Origin: Xanthostigma xanthostigma
Taxonomy: Eukaryota > Arthropoda > Insecta > Raphidioptera > Raphidiidae
Direction: 5' to 3'
NCBI GenBank assembly: GCA_963575645.1
Contig: OY754465.1
Coordinates: 56,381,901 to 56,445,900 of the forward strand
DNA: 64,000 nucleotides
Part shown: piece by piece, positions 33,117-43,007 of the stretch
Layout: every line of letters begins with the position of its first letter
How positions within the stretch are numbered: the first letter of the stretch is position 1
Translations under genes and position numbers: made by a program
The notes under the pieces: generated by a model
The model's database searches: none
Seen by the model: the letters and a program-made list of their open reading frames with translations, nothing else
Told to the model about the DNA's origin: nothing

Positions 33117-33667
33117 AAAAAAAAACTTCGGAGAAGTAAAAACTTCGTTCTGTGCTAAATTCAAAAACTTGAGGCGACTGAATCTCAGAATTATAACTTA
33201 AAAAAAAAGAATTTCGAGGCAGACAAGAAATTGAAATCAAGCTCGAAATTCTGTGCCTAAGACGTCGAAAAAAAAAAGAATTTTGAGGCAGACAAGGAAT
33301 TGAAATCCAACTTCGAAATTCTGTGCTTATAAAAGCTACAAGAGCAACAGCAAAAAAAAGTGCACAGACGGCGTTTTTTTAGTGGTAACTAAAGGAGTTA
33401 TGCGAACACCGTCTTTGCATTTTTTTGCTGTTGCTCTTGTAGCTTTTATAAGCACAGAATTTCGAAGTTGGATTTCAATTCCTTGTCTGCCTCAAAATTC
33501 TTTTTTTTTTTCGACGTCTTAGGCACAGAATTTCGAGCTTGATTTCAATTTCTTGTCTGCCTCGAAATTCTTTTTTTTTAAGTTATAATTCTGAGATTCA
33601 GTCGCCTCAAGTTTTTGAATTTAGCACAGAACGAAGTTTTTACTTCTCCGAAGTTTTTTTTTTAAGA
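33117..33667. repeat. Near-perfect palindrome, arms about 255 bp
   Basis: Arms 33117-33372 and 33408-33667 are complementary, with about 35 bp between. Each arm itself contains two direct sub-repeats around cgaaattctgtgc and gaggcagacaag. The mirrored short open frames (33055-33240 minus and 33539-33721 plus) are the same sequence read from the two arms. Confidence 0.85.
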
Positions 33668-34324
33668 TATAATAAATACAAGAATTTTTCAGAATCTGGT
33701 GATTCGCGACTCAGTAATTAAACTACCTAAAAAGTTGACTATAATAGCTCTGTTCCAGCCTCTCTACGAACGATAATATTATCACACAGTCTTACGCAAT
33801 ACCTGTAGGTATAACGCATCGTGAAGTAGTATTGTCATTGCCTATTAATTATTTTTGAAAACTATAGGTGCTATACAAATACCTATTCGTTGTTTTTCCG
33901 TGTCTTTTGTTATCAGACTTTATAATATGTAAAAACAGTACTTTAAAAATAGAAAGATCAGCTAATTACTGATTAGCATTCGATTTTAGCCGCTTAGTCT
34001 TTTATTTCAAGGAAATAATAATTATCACATAAATCATCATAGGTACAAGAGAATAAAAAAGGGTGTAGTTCCTATTTGACTTACCGATTTTTTTTTCATT
34101 TCTTGATTGCCACATCATCAAACTTTAACCATGACAGTCATTAATTGTTTCTACAATAAAAGCACGTCATAACATAACACTTTAATTTAAATCGCGATAA
34201 CTATACAAAAAATCTTTACTAAAATTACAGAACATAATAAGAAACCAATATCTTTATTTTGTAATAAACAATCTACTGACAAACTGCACATTTTGTTCAT
34301 GTTCTTACATAGGTCAATAATTGA

Positions 34325-34560
34325 TGCCATCCAAACAAATTACGTAAACTACTATGCTGGAAAGATTTGAGAGAAATTCCTTGGTTTTTATTACAAAACG
34401 TTATTACTATTCAAACAACGACTAAACAAGGAAAAACTGAACAAAAGCTTGATTTGCATGGAAATGATGTTAACAATATTACAGTGTACCTACAAAACAT
34501 CATAAAAGAAATCGTTGATGACAGCAAAAAACCGAAACAATTAGTAAAGATAAACAAGTT
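34325..34560 (+). other. Unrecognised coding-like fragment
   Basis: A frame open from 34325 reads KLLCWKDLREIPWFLLQNVI, then TIQTTTKQGKTEQKLDLHGN and LQNIIKEIVDD. It looks more protein-like than neighbouring frames, but I do not recognise the family. It might be a transposon-encoded fragment; it lies 100 bp left of a hAT MITE. No start, splice partner or continuation was identified. Confidence 0.3.
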
Positions 34561-34665
34561 TTCACTCTATTTTTCTTTTTTTTTAGTAAATGATTTAAAG
34601 TTAACGTTTAGTACATATTTTATTATCAGTATTCAGTATCGTTTTTTACGGTTATGTGTTACAGT

Positions 34666-35172
34666 TAGGGTTGCCAGATTGAGAAATCAAATTTTCTGGA
34701 CATCTAAAATATCTGGACAAAAGGATTTTAGGCTGGACAAAAATAAAAATCTGCATTAATTAACCGAAACACGACAAATAATTAAGTAATATGTACTTTT
34801 TTAGGTATTATTGTTATAAGAAAAACGAAAATATGAACTATTGAGCTGAAATTGGTACAAAAACAGAGGTAGCTTAATCTAACAGTCAATAGTACCTATT
34901 AATTATCATTTTAGAATCTTTCTCTGTATTTAGAAAAGATTTAAAATTAGTACAGTTTTCTTCAAAGTTCAATCGAATTATTAGCTCTGATTTTATTAAA
35001 TTAAACCTGCGTTTGATTCGTAATACGTACCGTGAAGCAAACTGTTCATTTGAAAGGCGCCGGGGTGCATGCTTTTTATTTTTAGCTGGATATTTTGCCT
35101 AAAACCGGGACACTGGACAACGTGTAAAATTGCTGGAGAATCCAGCCTAGTCCCGCCAATCTGGTAACCCTA
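34666..35172. mobile_element. hAT-type MITE (TAGGGTTGCCAG family), copy 1
   Basis: The ends tagggttgccagattg and caatctggtaaccct-a are inverted repeats. Flanks gttacagt (34658-34665) and gttacaga (35173-35180) match in 7 of 8 bases. Interior motifs tctggac/ggacaaaa recur on both sides. A related element with the same ends is at 52683-53166. Confidence 0.75.
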
Positions 35173-35180
35173 GTTACAGA

Positions 35181-36006
35181 ACCTCTCTTCTCTATGGTTA
35201 CAGAGTTTGAAATTTTCGTTTGATAATAATTTAATTCATTAGAATAACACCGACTAACTATAATAGCACTAACAGAAAGTATCAGCAAGATAAATCTTCA
35301 AAAATATTTACCTAAAGCACTAATGACTAAAGTACCATTCCCCACTTGTGGACTTGGAATGGTAAAATGATTTTATAATATATGTTTTATTCTAATAACT
35401 AATAAATATTCATATTCCCATGAAATTTTGCGAATGAGAATGTCAAGAGATATGTGAATATTCGCGAATGTAAATATTTTTTCGTTACATCATTAATACG
35501 TAAAGTGAGATTTTTTATAAATTCGGGTGTTTTTTGCGACAGTAGATGTGTTTGAAAGAAAAATGAGTTCTCTATAGACTATATCTGTTATAAAGTTCCA
35601 AGTTTTTCCGGGATTTTTTTCATTTTTGTGCCTTTAGGATTTGTAATAGTGTGATTCTCGGCCCTTCATTTACCTGAACCATTTAACTTTAAAGTAACCG
35701 TTTTTAGGCGAGGTAAAAGGATTTGTAGATATTCAATACTCTTAACGAACGAAAACATGACCTAAAACTCAACTCGCCAAAACATAATTAACATAAACCT
35801 TTTGTTTGTTGTCACTGCCTGTTTGAATGGCTATAAAGTATAAATTTAATTATTATATTATACTCCCTTAAGGCCCATATATCGTAGGCTAAGTTACGGG
35901 TAGTCATTTTACTACTACGAGGAATAAGATATACTAAAGCAACAGCTAATTTCAGTAGTGTTCAACTGTCGCTTGTCAGTGAAAAAATTAAAAAGAAAAT
36001 TTAGAA
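35181..36006. promoter_or_regulatory. Upstream region of the otubain gene
   Basis: No gene. 35640-35750 is a degraded relative of the intron-3 inverted-repeat element. The last few hundred bases before 36007 should hold the otubain promoter and 5' UTR, but no TATA box or other defined site was recognised. Confidence 0.3.
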
Positions 36007-36941
36007 ATGGGCGACGAGATAGGTAACAGTTCTGTGCGAAATTCAGACGATAATGTAAATCAAGATGAACTAATTCTTCAGCAGCAAAGACAAATAGAAA
36101 AAGAAGTAAGCAAGTATTGTTTATTGATTAATGCAGAGGTTAAGAACCTAACTATTTTTGTTTATATTTTAAGATATCTGAAACAACAGCTCTTATCGGC
36201 GATTTAGAATCATTATCTTCATTGGAAAATGAATATACCGGAGATCCTGTTTATCAATTAAAAGTGAAAGATCTTTCTTCGAAATATAAATTTATTCGTA
36301 GAACGCGGCCTGATGGAAATTGTTTTTTCCGTGCATTTAGTTACGCTTATCTAGAACAATTACTTGACGATAAACAGAAATACAACGATTTTGCCACCCT
36401 TGCGCAAAACAGTAAAGAAAATCTTGTAAAATTAGGATTTCCACAATTTACTGTTGAAGATTTCCATGATACTGTAAGTATTGTTTGGATTGTTTTTTTT
36501 ATTTTGTACAAAGTGATTCTTATTTAAGTTTTGTAGTTCATGGAAGTTGTACAACGTATCGGAAAAATTGAACCATCTTCTGCAGCTAAAGAAGAATTGC
36601 ATAAACTTTTTAATGAACAAGGCTATTCAGATTATATGGTTGTGTATTTACGTCTGATCACAAGTGGACAACTTCAGAAAGAAGGTGACTTTTATCAAAA
36701 TTTTATTGAAGGAGGTCGCACTGTCGCGGAATTCTGTCACCAGGAAGTGGAACCTATGTATAAGGAGAGCGATCATATACATATAATAGCTATATGTTCA
36801 GCGCTAAGCGTTGGAGTCCGTGTTAAATATATGGATAGAGGAGAAGGAGGCCAAGTTATCGCGCATGATTTTCCAGAAGGAACACCGCCGTCCGTTCATC
36901 TGCTCTACAGACCCGGACATTACGATATACTCTACCTCTAA
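36007..36941 (+). CDS. Otubain-like ubiquitin thioesterase, three exons
   Basis: Cysteine protease of the OTU family (peptidase C65) that removes ubiquitin; OTUB1 is best known for Lys48-linkage preference and for inhibiting E2 enzymes such as UBC13. Exons 36007-36105, 36174-36473 and 36537-36941 join in phase 0 to give 267 aa, close to the 262-271 aa of animal OTUB1. The catalytic triad is visible: D80 and C83 in RPDGNCFFRAF and H261 in RPGHYDILYL. YTGDPVYQLKVKDLSSKYK precedes the catalytic loop as in OTUB1. Introns are 68 and 63 bp. The start is the Met at 36007; the acidic N-terminus before residue 50 is poorly conserved in the family. AATAAA at 37075-37080 is the likely poly(A) signal. 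OTUB1 versus OTUB2 is not formally resolved, but length and an N-terminal extension favour OTUB1. Confidence 0.92.
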
Positions 36942-37074
36942 AAATAGAAATGTTATAATTTTTCTAGATACCTAACATTGTTATTTGATAGACTGTAATT
37001 TTAAGTATCCGTTCATTACATTATAGTCAATTCATTGGACTTAAGTAAAATGTAATATTTAAGTTTTTTTAATC

Positions 37075-37080
37075 AATAAA
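37075..37080 (+). terminator. Likely polyadenylation signal of the otubain gene
   Basis: AATAAA 134 bp after the stop, within the 395-bp gap before the next gene on the same strand. Confidence 0.55.
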
Positions 37081-37335
37081 ATATGTTTCTTTCATTCAAA
37101 AAAATGTTTCCATTAATAATGGAAAAAATTGGTAAGTATTTAAACACAGCCACTTGTCAAATAGATGTATAAGAAATTAATGAGCACATTTTTACGAATG
37201 CATCAAATATAGTTACAGTTCCTAAAAATATAACCTATATGTCACTTTTGTTTTTATTTTTACGTTGTTGACATAACCTGAAAAAGTTTTTCATTTCTAT
37301 CAAAATTAAGTAATTAACAAATTTTCGGAAAAGCA

Positions 37336-38666
37336 ATGGCTTTTGTAATACAGACTTTCAAAGGTATCAGAAATCATTGGAAAAAATCTATTTTCGCAAC
37401 AGTTGCCGGTTCTTACTTGGTATTAATCGGAAAAGAAAAATATGAGTAAGTAACTTTTGTTTTTGACTGATCATACTATCCCATTGAGGTTATTTTTAAC
37501 TTATTTATTTCTTTTTAAATTTATTCCGTAGCACTCATCAGTTAATGAGGGCATATTGTGAAGAAGTACTCAAATATGGTGATGAAAATATTTCAGCCTT
37601 TAATAACCCAAGATCAATAACTGTAATTTTAAATCCAAATGCCAATAAACGAAAATCAAAAGCTCATTTTGAAAAATTTTGTGAACCTTTATTACATTTA
37701 GCTGGCATTAGCGTCGATATAATACAAACTGAATCAGAAGGACATGCAAAAACAATAATCGAAAAAATAGGAAAAACCGATGCAATCGTAATAGCGGGAG
37801 GCGATGGAACAGTGTCTGAAGTTATTACAGGCTTATTTAGACGATGTGGTAATAATCAAGAATTGCCAGTAGGAATTTTGCCCCTCGGAACCACAAACAC
37901 GATAGGGCAGTCATTATTCCCCGGACAAGAATATTTAAAAAATGTTAGTTCCCTTGCTGATGCTACTCTGGCTATCATAAAACAAAACAAAAAGCCCATC
38001 GACGTTATGAAGATTGAGGTGATTCCTGAAGACAATGCTAAGCCCGATAAAAAAGAGAAAACCAGTAACAAGCCCGTTTATGCAATCGGAACTATTGAAT
38101 GGGGAGCTTTTAGGGACGTCGAAGCTTTAAGAGATAAATATTGGTATTTTGGAGGGTTACGAAATTACGCGACATACTTGTTCAACGGTTTAAGAATAAA
38201 TCTAAATTCGAACTGTAAAGCCGTTATAAATTATAAGGCTCCTTGTTCAGGCTGTTCATGTTGTAAGCCGCAAATGAGAAGCTGGCGGCAAAGTTTGACA
38301 TTTGGTTTATTTGAAAAAATGTACGATTGTGGAGAACCATGCCAAAAAGAAATTTCTGCTACAAATTTAATTCTAAGTACAGGAAATCTGCACAATTCTA
38401 GCATAGACATTCCCCATTTAAGTGTTAATCTGGGTCCAGAAAAATTAGGTTATTTTGAATTTGTCAGAAAAGGATTCAAAAAAGAAATAGCAACCAGTGA
38501 AGTGGTTGAAGCAAAAAAAATTGAAATTAGGCCATCGACAGAATTGAATAAAGGTAGTGAAAATTGGATTTCAATCGATAAGGAAAATTTCGAACTAAAA
38601 CCGATAAACGTTACGTTACTCCCTAGAGCAATTAATGTATTTTGTAATGAAGTTGTTCAAAATTAA
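37336..38666 (+). CDS. Mitochondrial acylglycerol kinase, two exons
   Basis: Lipid kinase that phosphorylates mono- and diacylglycerol; in animals AGK is also a subunit of the TIM22 carrier translocase of the mitochondrial inner membrane. Exons 37336-37445 and 37532-38666 join across a codon (phase 2) to give 414 aa, near the 422 aa of human AGK. Residues about 17-33 (KSIFATVAGSYLVLIG) form the N-terminal hydrophobic anchor. RSITVILNPNANKRKSK begins the DAGK catalytic domain. IVIAGGDGTVSEVITGL holds the nucleotide-binding GGDGT loop at residues 126-130, and LPLGTTNTIGQSLFP follows. YAIGTIEWGAFRDVEALRDK and a Cys-rich segment (CSGCSCCKP) match the AGK C-terminal half. No missing key residue was seen. 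The neighbouring otubain gene is tandem and independent. Confidence 0.93.
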
Positions 38667-38809
38667 ATATATACAATTTTTTTGTTTGAGTATTTTATTG
38701 AAAACAAAACAATTTATAATTTCATAGCTGAAACTGAATACAACATAGAACAAAAATTGAATTATAGTGTATTGTAATTTGTAATGATAGAACGTATATT
38801 CCTTCTTCA

Positions 38810-38815
38810 AATAAA
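38810..38815 (+). terminator. Possible polyadenylation signal of the acylglycerol kinase gene
   Basis: AATAAA 144 bp after the stop codon. It lies just before MITE family G, which begins near 38905. Confidence 0.4.
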
Positions 38816-38904
38816 CAAACTTTTATTATTTGTATGGCTATTATTTCAAATACGATGCAGACCTAGGCACAAACTTTACATAATATATCAACTCGAACCA
38901 ATTT

Positions 38905-39463
38905 TTGACGTGATAACGTCTTATAAATTGATGAAACACCGGCTGCACGCACGAAAAAGAGTAACGTTCCGCGAGCGAGAGCGCGATATAAGCGATAGTC
39001 TCTTTCTTCTCGCGTGACGTCAGAGAGTAGTGTGCGTTCAACATTTTTTTCGGCTGTTCCAGCGAAAGCTACATCTGACAGATGGTCAGATAAATTATAC
39101 AGTTTGTTAACAAATATATAATATATATGTTACGGTAAATGTAAACTTTTGGAAAATGTACACTTTTACCGTAAAATGTGTACATTAAATGTAGTTGCGG
39201 CAAATGTACACATTTTACGGTAAAAGTGTACATTTCCCAAGAGTGTACATTTACCGTAACATATATACATTCTTTTAAATGTCTTTTATAATTGCTTAAA
39301 AATATGTATTTTGCTTTGGTTGATCAAATTATTAGTCGGTAAAAATATAGTTTGACAGCTACTAAGATTTAGGTTATGTATTATTAAATATGATATTCGA
39401 GCGGAATACGTTATCACGTAAAACTATCGTCCGTAAACCGACTTTACAGACAACCAATTTTTT
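38905..39463. mobile_element. MITE family G copy with a nested palindrome
   Basis: It starts tgacgtgataacgtc as at 8036 and ends with ttacagacaaccaat. About 240 bp, including the palindrome 39124-39265, interrupts the middle. It is followed after about 16 bp by a second, inverted copy, making a larger palindrome. Confidence 0.65.
39124..39265. repeat. Nested palindromic MITE
   Basis: The sequence from atatgttacggtaaatgta to tacatttaccgtaacatat is an inverted repeat, with inner copies of acattttacggtaaaagtgt. It is inserted in a MITE family G copy. Confidence 0.75.
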
Positions 39464-39480
39464 TTTAATCAATCCGGCTT

Positions 39481-39683
39481 AAAAAAAATTTGTTGTCTGT
39501 AAAATCGGTTTACGGACGATAGTTTTAAGTGATAACGTATTCCGCTCGAATATCATATTTAATAATACATAACCTAAATTTTAGTAGCTGTCAGGCGGAA
39601 CGTGACACATTTCGGAACGTTACACTTTTTCGTGCATGCAGCCGGTGTTTCATCAATTTATAAGACGTTATCACGTCAAAATC
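39481..39683. mobile_element. MITE family G copy, inverted partner
   Basis: It begins aaaaaaatttgttgtctgt and ends gacgttatcacgtc. It mirrors 39310-39463 on its left half and lacks the nested palindrome. Confidence 0.65.
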
Positions 39684-39689
39684 GAACTA

Positions 39690-40279
39690 TTTGCAAATCA
39701 TAGACTCTTCTGCCCTCTGTTTAAACAGTATCAAATTTGAACAATTGTTTCTTTATATATTTACAATTGTTTATCGCACTTCCTTCGGAATAGAGATAAA
39801 CTAACAATTTAGAAGCATAACTGAAACTTGTCTGCTAAAGGCTCCAAAACTGTACCTTTTAAAATTTATAATTGTTTACTAGCTAATTTAAGAAAAGTTT
39901 AACAAATTCTTAACGGATTGTCGAGGATTTCTCTTCAGCACTCTGTTTATTTTATTCAGAAATTTTTTTTTCTGTAATGTTATAGAAAAAAAATCCCTGA
40001 ATTTAATTTGACTTTATTTATTTCTACTGCACATTTATGTCAAAGGAATAAATTAATAATTGAATTGAAAAATATTTATCGCATGCAGCCGAATCAATTA
40101 TCAAAATGAATCGATTAGCCTTTTTAGAAAGTCGACAATTCGGCTTACACGATATGATTAATCGATGCAAATAGATATTTTTGGCGAATCAAAAACAAAT
40201 TCATTTTTGGAGCATTGAAAATCGATTTCATATTTGCTGAATATCACAGGTCTAATAAGATGTTACGTGACTGATATAC
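39690..40279. other. Intergenic stretch, nothing supported
   Basis: No open frame of note, no terminal repeats recognised. Confidence 0.4.
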
Positions 40280-40282
40280 TAT

Positions 40283-40506
40283 TTAGTGTCCGACCGAAAC
40301 TTTTTACAACTGAAACCGAAACTTAGTTCGAGAAGCAATCATTTGATAAACGCACGACAGCGGACAATAGCACTGACTCTACGCTGCCGCTCCACTACGC
40401 CGATCGCTCCTGAATGCCCCATGGAAGCTCACAAAGCTAGTTTAGACAGATTTTCTGCCGACACCGAAATTTCAATTTAACGGCGAAACAGAAAGTTCGG
40501 TCGGAT
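40283..40506. repeat. Short inverted-end element
   Basis: Ends tgtccgaccgaaacttt and aaagttcggtcgga are imperfect inverted repeats and the interior repeats cgaaact/cgaaatttc motifs. The 64-residue frame inside is not a recognised protein. No target duplication was found. Confidence 0.5.
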
Positions 40507-40509
40507 CAA

Positions 40510-42212
40510 TAATCTAATACTACATTATCATTAATATATTCGGAAAAAAATCCAAACAACTGGAAAAAAATCACATTAAAACTAAACTCTATGGGCGAAG
40601 CATTGGGAGGGGAGAGGAGGCTCCATCCTCCCAAGACCTCCGGGTTAGTTACGCCATGTGACCATGTCTAATGACTCATATGAAGCATACTGTTATTGCC
40701 AGCTCGATTTTTTTTGTAAATAAATTATATATGGTATATTGCTCCCATTCTTACAATATTAGATTATGCAACAGAGTTATACATGAAATATACTATAGAA
40801 AGTAACACATTTTTTAAACAAGTAACAACTTTGTTATTTTAGTAACATTTTATCCACTAGAAGGTAGATGAAACAAATGAATAGGGTATATGCATGTAAC
40901 TTATATTTGGTTTAAGGAGGTTGATCCGTTACAGTCCCAATCAAAAGTAAGTCGAATTCTAAATGGGAACTTTTATAGTTTATAAGTCGATGATACCAAT
41001 AAATTATTGTCATAAAGGCATAAATAAATATTTGTTTTTAATATTAATTAATTATTTCAGTACTTTATACTTAATGGACTAACTTTTGTATTTTTTGTAC
41101 AAAGTTAGGTTAAAAAAAAATACATTTATGTAAATATCTGTATTTTACATATTTTTTGCAGTAAATAATTGAAAAAAGAAATTAGAAGTAATAAAAATTA
41201 AAATTAAATCATTAAAAAGTTGAAAATTCAGTTAAAATTGTTAAATCTATCAAGAATAAAAGTCCATAATCGAAAAGTGCTAAGGTTTAATAATTTTTTT
41301 TATTGATTAAAAGTCTCCTAATTAAATTGGAAAAAATATTAAAATATGCGTAAGACATCGATGCTTTACATAGATAGTTTTTGGAACTGCTGACATTATT
41401 TGGTTATTTGCAAAAAATTAAAATGAACAGTTTGCATGCTAGCTTGACATATTTTCCATAAGACTACATGTAAAAGTTTTTTTTAATTTTTAACTTTATA
41501 AATCTCCTAATGATTTTGGATTTTTTACAGAAAATTTTGTCATAAAAAAATCTATTAAAAAAACTTTATTTCAGATTTTTTTCATTATCTTCGTAAAACG
41601 GCTCAACCTCCTTAAATGTTATTTTTTATAATCTTTATTGCAATTGATTAAACTCTAAATAGTTTTTTTCTTTTTAAATTTTTGCTAAATAATAAATATT
41701 AATAAAAAAAACTCGGGTCGCAGTGCGAAACCCTGCCGACAATATAGTGTATTTGCTAACACAGGCAGTGTGGCTTTATTACGTGAACTTAACTCTTTTG
41801 TTTTTGGTCAACATAAAAAATTTAACCCCTTAATACATCCCTTAAAATATTATTTTTTCTTAATATAAATATTACTATCAATTTACCAAATTAAATTCAC
41901 CCTTCACTAAGTAAATCCATATCTACAAACTGATGTTTTCATAAAATTTGTAAGTCCGGTCCTGTCGGGCCGATTTTAATGAAATTTTGGCAGCACATTT
42001 TTATCTTTAATAGTAGGTTAAATTTCAATTTTGAAACGATTCTGAAATATTTTTCGGTATTTTTGGGCCCAAAAAAATTTTTTAACCCCTAAAAACCACC
42101 CTTAAAGTGGCCCGATTGGGTCCATTTTAAATAGGCTTCGTGCGGTGGTGGATTCCAACATGTGGTCCAAATTTCGTTAAAATAAATTAATTCCTTCGAA
42201 AGTTATAGCCCG

Positions 42213-42215
<3 letters not shown>
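40510..42215. other. Intergenic stretch with transposon tail-like sequence
   Basis: No gene supported. Around 41940-42210 the sequence (ggccgattttaatgaaattt, ccaaatttcgttaaaataaa) resembles the tail of degraded retroelements seen repeatedly in insects. The rest is AT-rich and unassigned. Confidence 0.35.
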
Positions 42216-42310
<95 letters not shown>

Positions 42311-42328
42311 CATACATATATATATAAA
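42216..42328. repeat. (TA)n microsatellite
   Basis: About 45 TA units from 42217, then tacatacatacatatatata. It joins directly to transposon-tail-like sequence on the left. Confidence 0.95.
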
Positions 42329-42349
42329 CATTTCCAAAAATAGTGCCAA

Positions 42350-42480
42350 ACGTCTTAGAAGGTTATGAAACGTCGAGAAATTTTGGTCCGACCCCTAGGT
42401 CCCGCCATCCGACCGACGCCAATAGTGTAAGTGCCTTATGGCAAATACACTAATTAAACAAAAATGCAATAAATACGCGC
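42350..42480 (+). repeat. Repeat block flanking the Cdt2 gene, left copy
   Basis: It contains gaaacgtcgagaaattttgg, ccgaccgacgccaata and tggcaaatac. A related block in the same orientation is at 45925-46030, so direct copies flank the gene at 43008-45203. Confidence 0.5.
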
Positions 42481-43007
42481 GAAATATAAAATATCAAAAC
42501 GCAATGCTATTGATTCGATCGTTGTGTGACGTCAAAAAACACGTAAGCATATTATAGTCGCTATAGAATTATTGCCTCCTTTTCAATATAAATTTATTTA
42601 AACAAAACTGTTGACATGTTATATGACGTCTTAAATACTTAAAATAGTTTGCCCAAAAAGAATATTTATTTTTTAATTCAATAAGAATGTTTTAATGAAT
42701 GATTTCATGTGTTTGATAACTTTTAATATGAAAATAATTGATTTTAAATATTTTCAAAAATTATGCATATACCCTATTATTGAAATGTACACACTGCCGA
42801 TACTTAAAAAAAAGAGAACTCGTTTGGCAAGAACGGAATGTACAACAAAAATTAAAGGACACTTTTTAATTCACAATAAGCCAATCTCAAATACCCCATC
42901 CAACGTAGAATACTGAACACTATCACATGTTTTAAAAATAAAAATATATTCATTTCATTTAAGCCCCATGGGTCATAGCTACTTTATATCTTGCTTTACC
43001 TAAATAA

